Shown here one piece after another: positions 29,809 to 42,456 of a stretch of 64,000 nucleotides of DNA; within the stretch, counting starts at the first letter, position 1; each line of letters begins with the position of its first letter. Source of the DNA: Hoyosella levis (GTDB taxonomy: Bacteria > Actinomycetota > Actinomycetes > Mycobacteriales > Mycobacteriaceae); contig NZ_BQYM01000008.1 of NCBI RefSeq assembly GCF_026008515.1, forward strand, positions 62,001 to 126,000, in the 5' to 3' direction. A program made the translations under genes and the position numbers. The notes beneath the pieces were generated by a model that made no database searches, had not been told where the DNA came from, and was given only the letters and a program-made list of their open reading frames with translations.

Positions 29809-31389
29809 TTCGATCCCGTTCAATCATGTGCGCAGGGTGTCATCACACCTAACATAATGTGCGTGCCCGCCATCGACATCTAAGGTGTGGCAGATTCAGG
29901 CGCGTGACCGCCAGCACATCGGCAAAGCGATTCAATCAAAACTCGTCACCAATTTCTGCAGTTCTCGATTCAAAGGCGCGAGTCTCGCTCACGTCGTAGG
30001 CGCGGACTGGTGAAATCTATCTCCTCCACAGCATCGCACTCAACTTCAATCGTGACTCGGTGGTCGTCGGAAACCGCTACCAGTCAGGATGTCGACACCT
30101 CCATAAATTCTTTGGCGGCCTGACCGTACAGGCTAAGGACCTGTTGGCTGTTATCAAACATCGCCTGTAATTTGTAGCAACATTTTTTTGCAGCTGACAC
30201 GGCATCCGTATGAGTGAAACTGCTCCCGGTCCGGACGATCAGGCGCAGGATCAGTTCGATCAATGAAGTTTCATTGGTGTACGCACATCGGACATCACAT
30301 ATCTAACCCGCGAGGACAGTTCTATTACCGTTGCTGGGTCAAGGAAGATCTATCGAGAATAATATTTGACTGGCCGGCAACGTACTGCATGCGCGCTTAG
30401 TTGGCGATCGACACTCCCGAAATGGCCGTTGCAGCTTGGCCGGCGACGTAGCCGGATCCAGTTTTCACTCGAACTGCGGACTTCAGTTCACCTCCGGGGT
30501 AGGCACGCCGACTTATGCGCGTTTTGGATCGCCAGGACCGATGGGCGAAACGGAGATTACTGGAACAAAACAGTTGCGGTGATTCTGCGGTCGGCTTTCA
30601 AGCACGGGTACCAGTACTGACAAAGAGTTTCCGTACCATATCGTTGGCTACTGATCTTGATTACTGGGGGCTTTCTAGAATATTCGAAGCAGGCGCTCCA
30701 CAGTCGGAATACTCAACCGTCCGAGATTGCAGACAGTCGTCTAACGCGCCCAGTCAAACCCTGTATCACTGTCCAATTTCTGTGTGAACCCCTGAAAAAT
30801 GCCTAGGCCTTCGAGGTTTTGACCTTCTTCGATTTTCACCGCACGTTCAATCTCACCATTGCCAGCTACACGCTGCGAATCATCCGACCTTTCCTTGCCT
30901 TGTAGCACGACACTGTTGGAGTTTCGGTACCTCTAGAAAAGTTGCGGACCCACGCTCGAGTCGGTTCACGTCAACTCTTCTGCGCTCACTGGCCACCCAA
31001 TATCCAATAATAACCGGTACGAAAACTATGACGAGACTGGAGGTTGAAATAGACGCGATTATAGCGTCCAACTTATTAATTTTGTGTGAGCAATCCAGTA
31101 GCCAATCTAATTGACATGAAGCACCGGCCCGCAGAACCATAGAATGGTAACTCTGCGCAATGTATTGGTCCACTTAGTCGGCATACCCTGGCAGTTTACT
31201 TACCCAGTGACGACAGCATATCTGGGCCGTCCGACAGATTGTTATTGACGAACCACGTCATCGCGACAAACCTTGGGCTTCTATGGCTCTGGTGCCCTTG
31301 CCAGGATTCAACGTCTTCCTGCCGACACAAGTTCAAGTTCGATCAGGTCTACGTCAATGATGCACAGGCCTTGCGTCGAGAAGCCGGGC
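29809..31389. other. Gene-poor right part of the low-GC island
   Basis: About 1.6 kb of near-even base composition with frequent stops in all frames. A minus-strand frame at 30880-31173 contains one possible membrane helix (LVIVFVPVIIGYWVA) but no start signal. No integrase, transposase fragment or RNA gene could be identified. Confidence 0.5.
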
Positions 31390-31839
31390 CTACTTCTCAT
31401 GCTCGAATCCTTCCAGAGGCACCTTCGCGATTAGTTCTAGCTCTATCCGCAGCATCGAGCTATCGTTGCGGCCCTGCCACCAGACAGTAGCTGATCCACC
31501 CCCAACTGCATACGCGGATGGTATCGCTATCTGCCACCACTGAGTCATTGAACTTCCCTCGATGAGCGTAGCCACACTGCCGACTAGTCGCGCATTCATT
31601 TCACTTGCAGGGACCTCCGTCAGTCTTGGCGTGATCTCCTTTAGTGGCCGACCACAGCACGTTTCGGTCGTTCGTGCGCTTGCTGGCATGCCTGCAAGCA
31701 GGGGGCACCGCCGTACCTGCACACCCCCAAGGCTGAACCAGGGCGCAAACGGTGCAGATACCGCGGCATGTTCCAGACCGGCAAGCGATATCTGCCTTTG
31801 GAGCGTTGGACCAATAGTTACCACAACCTGATCACACAC
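31390..31839 (-). CDS. Doubtful or truncated ORF next to tRNA-Thr
   Basis: 149 codons from a GTG at 31839. The C-terminal half looks protein-like (EITPRLTEVPASEMNARLVG, QWWQIAIPSAYAVGGGSATVWW, LRIELELIAKVPLEGF) and could be strands. The open frame continues upstream through the tRNA terminator, where it cannot be coding. It is either a gene truncated at the island edge or chance. Confidence 0.3.
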   Translation of the reverse strand: MCDQVVVTIGPTLQRQISLAGLEHAAVSAPFAPWFSLGGVQVRRCPLLAGMPASARTTETCCGRPLKEITPRLTEVPASEMNARLVGSVATLIEGSSMTQWWQIAIPSAYAVGGGSATVWWQGRNDSSMLRIELELIAKVPLEGFEHEK

Positions 31840-31860
31840 GGCTTCGACCCGAGAATGCCA

Positions 31861-31897
31861 AAAGCCCCAGGTCAAACACTGTTTGACCTGGGGCTTT
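31861..31897 (-). terminator. Terminator of tRNA-Thr
   Basis: Perfect 17-bp inverted repeat AAAGCCCCAGGTCAAAC / GTTTGACCTGGGGCTTT with a 3-nt loop, 5 bp beyond the tRNA 3' end. On the minus strand the stem ends in TTTT. It works in either direction and closes the island on this side. Confidence 0.93.
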
Positions 31898-31902
31898 CCG
31901 TG

Positions 31903-31975
31903 AGCCGCCTGGGGGAATCGAACCCCCGACCTTTTCATTACGAGTGAAGCGCTCTACCGACTGAGCTAAGGCGGC
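31903..31975 (-). tRNA. tRNA-Thr (anticodon CGT)
   Basis: A 73-nt cloverleaf: acceptor GCCGCCT / AGGCGGC, D arm GCTC-AGTCGGTA-GAGC, anticodon loop CTCGTAA, T arm GGGGG-TTCGATT-CCCCC. The anticodon reads ACG (Thr). The anticodon stem has a C-A mismatch at its outermost pair (27-43). CCA is not encoded. The 3' end faces the low-GC region, the usual side for island insertion. Confidence 0.95.
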
Positions 31976-32080
31976 GTGCCGGGGCGTGCGCCTCGGCGTT
32001 GTGCAGTCTAGCGGGTACGCGCGGGGTTTGGAAAACATGCTGGTCATCCGGGCGGCTTGCAAGCCCTCCCCCGTCCCGCA

Positions 32081-33292
32081 TCATCCCTGGCGCATGTGCT
32101 CGCTGATGGTAGTGAGCATGGCGGTGATGGCCAGCTCTGGCTTCGTGTTGGTGGCGAGGGTGTCGCGGCAGTGGAGGATCGCGTCGATGCAATGCAGCAG
32201 CGTCTCGGGGCGGGTGGTCCGGGCGAGCTGAGCGATGTCCTCGGACTTGTCGGGATGGATGGGGCCGATGGTGGTGCCAATGCTGGCAAGCAGCGCGTCG
32301 CGGTAGTAGCCGGCGAGATCGATCAGGGCACGGTCGAGCGCGTCGCGGATCGCACGGGTAGCGCGCGACTTCTGCTTGCGCTCGAGTTCCTTGAGCACTC
32401 CTGCGGAACCGCGGAGCGCTCCGGCAGCCCCCTTGCCGGTACCTCCTGCTCCGAGCGCGGTGCGTAGTTCCTCGGTCTCCCGGGCATCGATCTCGGTGGT
32501 GAGGGTCTTGGCGTCCTCGGTGGCCGTGGCGAGGAGGGTGTCGGCCGCGTTGATGGCAGCGGCGGGGCGGTCGAGCGTCGGCGGCATCGCGAGGACGGTC
32601 GCGCGCCGGTGGCGGGCTTGCTCATCGGTGGCGAGCCGGCGGGCCCGGCCGATGTGCCCGGCGGAGATGGCGGCGGCCCAGTGGGCGGTCTCGGGATCGA
32701 GGTGTTCGCGCGCCTCGAGGGCCTCAGCGATGGCGGTGGTGCTCGGGGTGGTGAGGGTGATGAGCCGGCAGCGGGAGCGGAGGGTGACGGCGATGTCGTG
32801 CGGGTCCGGGGACGGGGCGCACAGCATGAAGACGGTGTGGGTGGGCGGTTCCTCGACCATCTTGAGCAGCGCGTTGGCGGCGCCCTCCGTGAGCCGGTCG
32901 GCGTCCTCGATGATGATGATGTGCCAGGCTCCGACACTGGGGCGGCGCGCTGCGGTGCGGACGATGGCGCGCATCTCGGCGGTGGCGATGCTGAGGCCCT
33001 CGGGGATGATGCGCCGCACGTCGGAGTGGTTTCCCTCGAGCGTGCTCGTGCAGGCGGCGCAGTGCCCGCAGCCGGGCTCGTCGGGGCTGGTGCATTGCAG
33101 GGCCGCGGCGAGGCAGAGGGCAGCGATGGAGCGGCCGGAGCCAGGCGGTCCGGTGAACAACCAGGCGTGGGTCATGGCGGAGTGCCCGGGGCTGGCGCTG
33201 CCGCGCGTGCTGCGACGGGCATCGGTGGATGCGGCCAGGAGCTCGCCGATGGCGTTGTCCTGGCCGAGGAGTTTGTCGAACACTGCTGCCAC
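32081..33292 (-). CDS. holB: DNA polymerase III subunit delta'
   Basis: Part of the clamp loader that places the beta clamp during replication. 403 aa. AAA+ domain with P-loop-like GPPGSGRS near residues 49-56, a zinc finger CGHCAAC plus the preceding Cys in DEPGCGHC, then HIIIIEDADRLTEGAANALLKMVEEPP (Walker B and sensor region) and SRCRLITL. The C-terminal helical domain is longer than in E. coli. It is divergent from the cyclase gene across a 118-bp gap with tandem repeats, and lies 105 bp upstream of tRNA-Thr on the same strand. Confidence 0.94.
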   Translation of the reverse strand: MAAVFDKLLGQDNAIGELLAASTDARRSTRGSASPGHSAMTHAWLFTGPPGSGRSIAALCLAAALQCTSPDEPGCGHCAACTSTLEGNHSDVRRIIPEGLSIATAEMRAIVRTAARRPSVGAWHIIIIEDADRLTEGAANALLKMVEEPPTHTVFMLCAPSPDPHDIAVTLRSRCRLITLTTPSTTAIAEALEAREHLDPETAHWAAAISAGHIGRARRLATDEQARHRRATVLAMPPTLDRPAAAINAADTLLATATEDAKTLTTEIDARETEELRTALGAGGTGKGAAGALRGSAGVLKELERKQKSRATRAIRDALDRALIDLAGYYRDALLASIGTTIGPIHPDKSEDIAQLARTTRPETLLHCIDAILHCRDTLATNTKPELAITAMLTTISEHMRQG

Positions 33293-33321
33293 AAGGGCAG
33301 CGTAGCGCTGTGGCCGCTCTC

Positions 33322-33380
33322 GTGGTTACTGGCTGGGTGGTTACTGGCTGGGTGAGTGGTTACCGCCAAGTGGTTACCGC
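33322..33380. repeat. Short tandem repeats between holB and the cyclase gene
   Basis: Four copies of GTGGTTAC start at 33322, 33337, 33356 and 33370. The first two are perfect 15-bp units GTGGTTACTGGCTGG; the last two share GTGGTTACCGC. They lie in the divergent promoter region. Confidence 0.85.
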
Positions 33381-33410
33381 TGGCGGCGGGGATGCGCGAG
33401 GATCGTGGTC

Positions 33411-35030
33411 ATGGGTGCGCGGAATTCATTGGCTGGGGCGCGGGAGTCCGTCATGGTTGTCGCGCGGGGATCGGTCGCGCGGCCGTGGCCGTTGTACGCG
33501 ACGGGCATGCAGGTAGCGAACGTAGCGGGCGCGGTGTTCGTGTTTGGCTTCCTGCAGTTCCTCCTGCCGGGCGGGGACGCGGTGCGGCTGGTCGAGCTGC
33601 TCGATGCGGAGCGGCTTGGCCCCTTCCTGGCATACCTGGTCTTCACGGCAGTGGTGAGCACGGTGGTGGCGTGGTGGCTGGCGTTGCCGGTGATCGTGTG
33701 GCAGCAAGACCCTGGGGATGGCGCGCGGGGGCTCGTGGCGCGGGATCGGGCCTTGAAGATCCCGCAGCTGCTGACCTGGGTCTACGCGGCGTTCTGGCTG
33801 GTCGGCGGCGTCATCTTCGTGGTGTCGACGGCGCAGTCGGTGGAGCTAGTGGTGATCACGTCGGTGACGGTAGTTATTGGCGGGGCGACAGCGTGCGCGG
33901 TGGGGTACTTGTTCGCGGAGCGAGTGCTGCGGCCGGTGCACGCGGCGGCGATGGCGGTGGGCGACGCGAGCCTCCGGCATCCGCCGAGCGTATCGAGCCG
34001 CCTGCTAGTGGGGTGGGCGGTGAGCGTCCTGGTTCCCGTCGCAGGGATTCTGGTGGTCACGAACTCCGCGTTGACAGGCAGCCTCGTGGCGGACACGAGC
34101 GCGGTGCTGACCTCGATCATGGCGTTGTGCGCGGCCCTGGTGGTGGCGAGCTTCGTGGTGACGAAGCTGACGTCGAGCGCCATCGCGGATCCGATCGCGC
34201 AGTTGCGGTCCGCGCTGCGGCGGGTCGAGGCGGGGCGATTCGATACCCCGGTGCGGATCTTCGACGCGACAGAGCTGGGCCAGTTGCAGGCGGGCTTCAA
34301 CGAGATGGTGCGGTCGCTGGCGGAGCGGGAGCAGATCCGGGAGGTCTTCGGGCGCTACGTCGGCACCGATGTGGCGCGGCGAGCATTGAACGACGGCGTG
34401 CGGCTCGGTGGCGAGGAGCGCTTCGTGGCGGTGCTGTTCGTTGACCTGGTGGGATCGACAACGTTGGCCACGCGGCGGGATCCGGCGGAGATCGTGACGT
34501 TGCTCAATGAGTTCTTCCGCGTCGCGGTGGAGGTGATCGACCGCTTCGATGGGCTAGTGAACAAGTTCCTCGGTGATGCTGTGCTGGCGGTTTTCGGCGC
34601 GCCGCTGGAGCATCCGGATCCGGCGGCCGCGGCACTGGGTGCAGCGCGAGAGCTGGCGCAGCGATTGCCGTATGTGCTGCTCGCGGGCAGCGACGATGCG
34701 CCGGTCGGGTTTGGGATCGGGGTTGCTGCGGGCACGGTAGTGGCGGGCAACATCGGTGCCGCGCATCGCCTGGAGTACACAGTGATCGGTGATCCGGTGA
34801 ACGAGGCGGCCCGGATCACGGAGCTTGCGAAGGACGAGCCGGGGGCGGTGCTGGCCTCGTCGGTAGCGGTGGAGCGGGCGCATCCGGACGAGGCCGAGAA
34901 GTGGACGATCGTGCGGTCGGTGGAACTCCGGGGGCGGGGGGTGGCGAGCGAGCTGGCCGCGCCGGGCCGGGGCCCCACTTCTACGGATGATGCCGCGGGC
35001 AGTGGCGCTGCGCAGGAGCCACCGCTCTAG
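33411..35030 (+). CDS. Membrane-bound class III adenylate cyclase with HAMP domain
   Basis: Makes cAMP from ATP. 539 aa from the ATG at 33411 (GAGGA eight bases upstream). Six membrane helices span about 25-245, then a HAMP domain (about 250-300, ADPIAQLRSALRRVEAGRFD), then a cyclase domain (about 335-510). The metal-binding Asp residues (FVDLVGST; LGDAVLAVFG), the adenine-selecting Lys (NKFLGDA) and Asp (VIGDPVN), and the transition-state Asn/Arg (NEAARI) are all present, so it should be active. Same architecture and position as Rv3645. The Ser/Gly/Pro-rich tail is disordered. It may supply cAMP for the Crp encoded at 60.4 kb. Confidence 0.94.
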   Translation: MGARNSLAGARESVMVVARGSVARPWPLYATGMQVANVAGAVFVFGFLQFLLPGGDAVRLVELLDAERLGPFLAYLVFTAVVSTVVAWWLALPVIVWQQDPGDGARGLVARDRALKIPQLLTWVYAAFWLVGGVIFVVSTAQSVELVVITSVTVVIGGATACAVGYLFAERVLRPVHAAAMAVGDASLRHPPSVSSRLLVGWAVSVLVPVAGILVVTNSALTGSLVADTSAVLTSIMALCAALVVASFVVTKLTSSAIADPIAQLRSALRRVEAGRFDTPVRIFDATELGQLQAGFNEMVRSLAEREQIREVFGRYVGTDVARRALNDGVRLGGEERFVAVLFVDLVGSTTLATRRDPAEIVTLLNEFFRVAVEVIDRFDGLVNKFLGDAVLAVFGAPLEHPDPAAAALGAARELAQRLPYVLLAGSDDAPVGFGIGVAAGTVVAGNIGAAHRLEYTVIGDPVNEAARITELAKDEPGAVLASSVAVERAHPDEAEKWTIVRSVELRGRGVASELAAPGRGPTSTDDAAGSGAAQEPPL

Positions 35031-35094
35031 CCGGCAACGACTTCCCTCCCGGCGGCAGTCGCCGGAAAGCTGTGCGTGCCCGGCCGCCCTTTCC

Positions 35095-35111
35095 CCGCTA
35101 TTCCTCTGCCG

Positions 35112-35122
<11 letters not shown>
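35095..35122. repeat. 14-bp tandem duplication over the topA stop codon
   Basis: CCGCTATTCCTCTG followed by CCGCTATTCCTCGG. The second copy contains the topA stop (minus strand TAG at 35112-35114) and the first copy repeats it downstream. Confidence 0.85.
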
Positions 35123-37985
<2,863 letters not shown>

Positions 37986-38191
37986 CTGACGCTCGTACCT
38001 TTCTGAATTCCTGCAAGGATGTCATTCAACGCTGCCGTTCAACGCTGTCACTCAACACTGACACAGGCAGTGCCGTTCATGCCGCAACCTGTCTGCCACC
38101 GCTGTGCCCAACGGAGGCAAGTATGCAGCACCAGTCCGACATCGCGCCCATCGGACGATGCGAGCTTGCTCGACCGATGGATGCGCAGGGG

Positions 38192-38914
38192 CTACTCGCC
38201 TGGTTCAGCAGGAGCCTCCGCGGGCTCTTCCCCGGGCTCTTCCGCGGGGGTCGCTGCAGGGTCCTCCGCAGGGGGTTCTTCCGCGGGTGGATCCTCGGCG
38301 GGGGGATCTTCGGGCGCCACGAGGGGCTGGCAGGCCGGCACATCCTCGATCACCGCATCAAGCTCGTCGGACTGGTATCGCTCGAGATCGGCGAAGGCGC
38401 CCGTGATGGGGTTCGGTGTGCCCTCGATGCGCTCGGTGAACTCTGACATCGCTACTGGGTCGCCAGGCTCCATCTCGTCGAGGGAGGCACGCAGCGCGTC
38501 GACCTCGTCCGCGGCCTGCTGCGTGGAGTTCGAGAGGTGCTCGGCGAGGCCCGGCGGGATGTCATCCACGGGCGGGTCACCGAGCTCACGGAAGCTGACC
38601 GCGGAATCTGCTAGCACGGTGCGCAGATGGACATAGAGATCGAGATACGTCTGGCGGGCCTGCTCCACCTCCGCCGGCGGCTCGGCGACGACAACGTCGT
38701 AGTACTCGAACGCATCCGTGAGCGCCACGAATGGCCCGCAGTACCGGGTGAGCCAGTCCTCGGTGGCGATCGTTTCCTCGGTCGCGCTCGCGGAGCCGGA
38801 GCTATCCCCCGCGGATCCGTCGTCCGCTGCGTCGTCGCTGCCGCACGCTGCCAGCAGCGGCTGCGCGACGAGGACCGCGAGCGCGATCATGCTGGTGCGA
38901 GCCGACGTTCCCAT
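38192..38914 (-). CDS. Lipoprotein with Pro/Glu-rich tail, unknown function
   Basis: 240 aa from the ATG at 38914. Signal peptide with lipobox QPLLAACGSDD, then an acidic Ser/Gly linker and a helical domain of about 130 residues (DWLTRYCGPFVALTDAFEYY, EQARQTYLDLYVHLRTVL, DEVDALRASLDEMEP) with two cysteines. The last 45 residues are low-complexity PAEDPPAEE-type repeats that may reach through the cell wall. A family of similar three-helix actinobacterial lipoproteins exists, but no function is known to me. Confidence 0.82.
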   Translation of the reverse strand: MGTSARTSMIALAVLVAQPLLAACGSDDAADDGSAGDSSGSASATEETIATEDWLTRYCGPFVALTDAFEYYDVVVAEPPAEVEQARQTYLDLYVHLRTVLADSAVSFRELGDPPVDDIPPGLAEHLSNSTQQAADEVDALRASLDEMEPGDPVAMSEFTERIEGTPNPITGAFADLERYQSDELDAVIEDVPACQPLVAPEDPPAEDPPAEEPPAEDPAATPAEEPGEEPAEAPAEPGE

Positions 38915-39091
38915 GGACTGTTCCCCGCTTCCCGATGGCCGGGCGGAGCCGAATTCTCCGCTACCGTGGAGTCTTTCTTGAGGACACCGTAGCGCTCGGG
39001 AACGGGGAGCGGGTGCGAAGTCGCGCAAGCCGGACCTGCCTCGAGGGCACTGGGCGCGCCGCGCGGCCAGCCCGGACGGCGAGAGGAACGA

Positions 39092-40012
39092 TCAGCCCAC
39101 CCGGTACCCCGTCAGCGCTCGGGCCTGCGCCCCGTAGCCATCGCGGGTCGGGTGGAAGGGCAGCAGGTCCTCGTGGAAGTCACCGATCCGCGTGATCCAT
39201 CGCTGGCCGATCGGCTGGCACGCATCGTGGCCCGCTGTCGCATCCTTCAAGGACCAGAACTCCACCCCCAGCGATGCCGCGGCGGCCCGCTGGGCAGACT
39301 CGATGCGGTCAAGGACCGTGCGCGCATAGGCCGCGCGCGGCTGGAAGTCCGGTGCCTCCAGCCCGTTGATCGGCAAGCACACCGAGGTGTCGCGCGGCAG
39401 CACCGTCGGGTAGCCCACGATCGCGATCCGCGCGTTCGGCGCCTCCGAGCGGATCCGGCCGATGATGTCGCCACTGTCTCCGGCGGTCAGTCGTCGCGCC
39501 AGCTCAGGGCCGGTGATGGCGTCCGGCCGCACCGCCGCTGGGTCGGCCGCATCGTTGCACCCGTTGATGAAGTCGAGCACGCACGTGCCCACCGACCATG
39601 CGGCACTGCGGCCCGCGCCGCCGTAGGTCTCGTTGCCCGCGAACTGGATCGTCACCAGTTCCGTTCGCGGCCCCATCGCACCGGCGGCCGTACTGATCTG
39701 CTGTCCAAACGTATTGGTGCCGCGACCATCAACAACAGCGCCGGAGCACGAGGCGTCGAACCAATCCCCGCCAAGCCCCCATTGCTGCGCGAACTGCTTG
39801 GGCCAGGCAAAGGGCAGCTGCGGGCAGCCCCCGAACGGGTCATAGCTGGGCCCCGAGGTGAAGCTATCCCCCAGGGACACGTAGCGGGCACCGGCCTGAT
39901 CGCCTGGCTGCGCGCCCGCGATGCCGTGCCCTCCAATCGAAAGCCCGGCGACCGCAAGCGCGCTCGCTGCCGCCACGGTCACTCCACGTCCCAGGGTTCT
40001 CGTCCAGTTCAT
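39092..40012 (-). CDS. Secreted SGNH/GDSL-family lipase or esterase
   Basis: 306 aa with a cleavable signal peptide (GVTVAAASALAVAGLSIGGHGIAGA). Block I YVSLGDSFTSG carries the catalytic Ser. Block III is FAGNETYGG, and the block V region LLPFHPTRDGYGAQA carries the His with an upstream Asp. Eight or so cysteines (GGCPQLPF, DASCSGA, GTCVLDFINGCND, SVCLPI, DACQPIG) fit the disulfide pattern of Streptomyces-type secreted SGNH lipases. Probably hydrolyses lipid esters outside the cell. An N-terminal extension in frame upstream of 40012 is non-coding in character. Confidence 0.92.
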   Translation of the reverse strand: MNWTRTLGRGVTVAAASALAVAGLSIGGHGIAGAQPGDQAGARYVSLGDSFTSGPSYDPFGGCPQLPFAWPKQFAQQWGLGGDWFDASCSGAVVDGRGTNTFGQQISTAAGAMGPRTELVTIQFAGNETYGGAGRSAAWSVGTCVLDFINGCNDAADPAAVRPDAITGPELARRLTAGDSGDIIGRIRSEAPNARIAIVGYPTVLPRDTSVCLPINGLEAPDFQPRAAYARTVLDRIESAQRAAAASLGVEFWSLKDATAGHDACQPIGQRWITRIGDFHEDLLPFHPTRDGYGAQARALTGYRVG

Positions 40013-40139
40013 GCGCACACCGATCACCGTGCCAGACACCTCCTGTCGGCGCGGCAGGTGTCCGGATATCCGGCAAAATCGGGATCGCGCGCGATCGACG
40101 TAGACTGCCCACGTCCAGCGCGCGGGAAAGGAGCAGGCT

Positions 40140-42434
40140 ATGGCAGGCCACGGCCTTGGCGATGATCTGCTCGCCGCCATCGCGGACCGATCCCCCGCAC
40201 TGCTCACCGGCGCGCCCACTCATATAGACCGCGAGCAGGGAAGGCCCGGCATTCACCAGGCCTGGCCGGACTGGACCTACCCTGGCCTGCGCGATGAGCT
40301 CATCGAGCGTGGCATCACCGCCCCCTACGCGCACCAGGTGGAGGCGGCCAGCCTCGCCCGCGACGGGCAGCATGTCGTCCTCGCCACCGGCACCTCCTCC
40401 GGGAAGTCACTGGCATACCTGCTGCCCGCCCTCACCGCGCTCGCCGAGCAGCCCCGCGCCACCGCCCTCTACCTCTCACCCACCAAAGCGCTCGGTGCCG
40501 ACCAGCTGCGCGCCACCCGATCGCTGACCAGCGCGGTTCCCGGGCTCGCCTCCGCCGAGCCGCATCTCTATGACGGTGACACCCCGACCGATCACCGCCG
40601 CTGGATCCGCGATACCAGCAGGCTCGTGTTCACCAATCCCGACATGCTGCACGTCGGCATCCTCCCGAACCATCCACGGTGGAGCCGCTTCCTGCGGGGC
40701 CTGAGCTACGTGATCATCGACGAGTGCCACCACTACCGCGGTGTCTTCGGATCCCATGTGGCCTGGACGATCCGCCGACTGCGCCGCATCGCAGCCCGCT
40801 ATGGATCGCACCCGGTGTTCGTGCTCGCCAGCGCCACCACCGCCAATCCCGCGGAGGCCGCCACAAGGCTCATCGGCGCCGACTGCCAGGCCGTCACCGA
40901 GGACGCCGCGCCGCGCGGCCACCGCACCACCGTCCTGTGGGAGCCCGGCCTGGCTGGCTCCGGGGATCCGGCGCAGCGCCACTCCCCGCACACCGAGGCC
41001 GCCCTGTTCACCGCTGCCCTCGTCGAGCAGGGAGCACGCACCCTGATGTTCGTGCGCTCGCGGGCAGGGGCTGAGCATGCCGCGATGATGGTGCGCGAGC
41101 GGCTCGGCCCGCCCCTCGCCGGGACCGTCGCCGCCTACCGCGCGGGATACCTGCCGGAGGACCGGCGCCGCCTCGAGGCAGGCCTGGCCAGCGGCGAGCT
41201 GCGCGCCGTCGCCACGACCAATGCGCTGGAGCTCGGCATCGACATCGCGGGGCTCGATGCGGTGGTGCTCACGGGGTTTCCGGGCACGGTCGCCTCGTTC
41301 CGGCAGCAAGCAGGCCGGGCCGGGCGGCGCGGGCAGGGCGCGCTCGTGGTGCTCGTCGCCCGCGATGATCCACTGGACAACTACCTGATCCACAATCCCG
41401 CCGCTTTGCTCGACAAGCCCGTGGAGGCGACGGTGACCAACCCCGCCAATCCCTATATCGCTGCCCCGCAGGTGATGTGCGCCGCGACGGAGCTACCGCT
41501 CTCCGACGAGGAAGTCACTGACCTCGGCATCGCGGGAACTGTCGCTGGTCTCGCCGGCCAAGGATTCCTGCGGCGCCGGCCACGCGGATGGTTCCCCGCT
41601 CCCGGCATTGACGCGCACGGCAAGACCGGCCTGCGCGGCACGATGCTCGAGCAGGTCGTGATCGTCGAGTCGGCCACCGGCCGACTGCTCGGCACGGTCG
41701 ATGCGTCGCGGGCGCCCGCGACGGTGCATCCGGGCGCGGTCCATCTGCACCAGGGCGAGGTTTTTGTCGTGGATGATCTCGACCTCGAGGAGGGCATCGC
41801 GCGGGTCACCGCGGGCGATCCTGGCTACACCACCGTCGCCCGGTCGGTGAGCGATATCCGCATCATCGAGGTGATCCGGTCACAGCAGCACGGGCCAGTA
41901 ACGGTAGGGCTCGCCCGCGTCGATGTGACAAGCCGCATCACCAACTACCTCCGGCGCGGACCGGGCGGCGAGGTGCTCGCCACCATCGACCTGGACATGC
42001 CGGAATCGACCCTGCCCACGGTCGCGGTCGCGTGGACGCACACCCTGGGGAGCCTCGGCGCCGCGGGCATCGCCGACGAGGACATCCCCGGAGCGCTCCA
42101 CGCTGCCGAGCACGCGGCGATTGGCCTGCTGCCTCTCTTCGCGAGCTGCGATCGCAACGACATCGGTGGGGTATCCACAGCTCTGCACCCCGATACCGGC
42201 ATGCCCTCGGTATTCGTCTACGACGGCCATCCAGGAGGCGCGGGCATCGCCGAGCACGGCCACGACCACATCCGGCAATGGCTCTCCGCGACGCGTGCCA
42301 CGATCCGCGGGTGCCGTTGCCGCGCCGGGTGCCCATCCTGCGTGCAATCACCCAAGTGCGGCAACGGCAACGAGCCGCTCGACAAGGCCGCGGCGGTCCG
42401 CGTGCTCAGCACTGTCCTCGACGCCCTCGGCTAG
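40140..42434 (+). CDS. DEAD/DEAH-box helicase with DUF1998 domain (MrfA/YprA type)
   Basis: 764 aa. Superfamily 2 motor with motif I ATGTSSGKS near residues 81-89, motif II IIDECHHYRG, motif III LASATTAN, motif VI QQAGRAGRRGQG. The C-terminal DUF1998 region has four cysteines in CRCRAGCPSC followed by CGNGNEPLDK, which bind zinc in B. subtilis MrfA, a mitomycin-lesion repair helicase. The same gene sits here in mycobacteria (Rv3649). A role in DNA crosslink repair is likely by homology. Confidence 0.93.
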   Translation: MAGHGLGDDLLAAIADRSPALLTGAPTHIDREQGRPGIHQAWPDWTYPGLRDELIERGITAPYAHQVEAASLARDGQHVVLATGTSSGKSLAYLLPALTALAEQPRATALYLSPTKALGADQLRATRSLTSAVPGLASAEPHLYDGDTPTDHRRWIRDTSRLVFTNPDMLHVGILPNHPRWSRFLRGLSYVIIDECHHYRGVFGSHVAWTIRRLRRIAARYGSHPVFVLASATTANPAEAATRLIGADCQAVTEDAAPRGHRTTVLWEPGLAGSGDPAQRHSPHTEAALFTAALVEQGARTLMFVRSRAGAEHAAMMVRERLGPPLAGTVAAYRAGYLPEDRRRLEAGLASGELRAVATTNALELGIDIAGLDAVVLTGFPGTVASFRQQAGRAGRRGQGALVVLVARDDPLDNYLIHNPAALLDKPVEATVTNPANPYIAAPQVMCAATELPLSDEEVTDLGIAGTVAGLAGQGFLRRRPRGWFPAPGIDAHGKTGLRGTMLEQVVIVESATGRLLGTVDASRAPATVHPGAVHLHQGEVFVVDDLDLEEGIARVTAGDPGYTTVARSVSDIRIIEVIRSQQHGPVTVGLARVDVTSRITNYLRRGPGGEVLATIDLDMPESTLPTVAVAWTHTLGSLGAAGIADEDIPGALHAAEHAAIGLLPLFASCDRNDIGGVSTALHPDTGMPSVFVYDGHPGGAGIAEHGHDHIRQWLSATRATIRGCRCRAGCPSCVQSPKCGNGNEPLDKAAAVRVLSTVLDALG

Positions 42435-42456
42435 CTGGCCAGATTGCCGGCTAGCT
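42428..42456. repeat. Repeat CGGCTAGCT spanning two convergent stop codons
   Basis: CGGCTAGCT occurs at 42428-42436 and 42448-42456 (period 20). The first copy contains the helicase stop TAG and the second contains the stop of the convergent lipoprotein gene on the minus strand. Confidence 0.7.

Noticed and set aside
30366-30787. Overlapping short plus-strand ORFs in the island
   Set aside because: Arg/Ser-rich translations, no ribosome-binding sites and no motifs; typical random frames in non-coding DNA.
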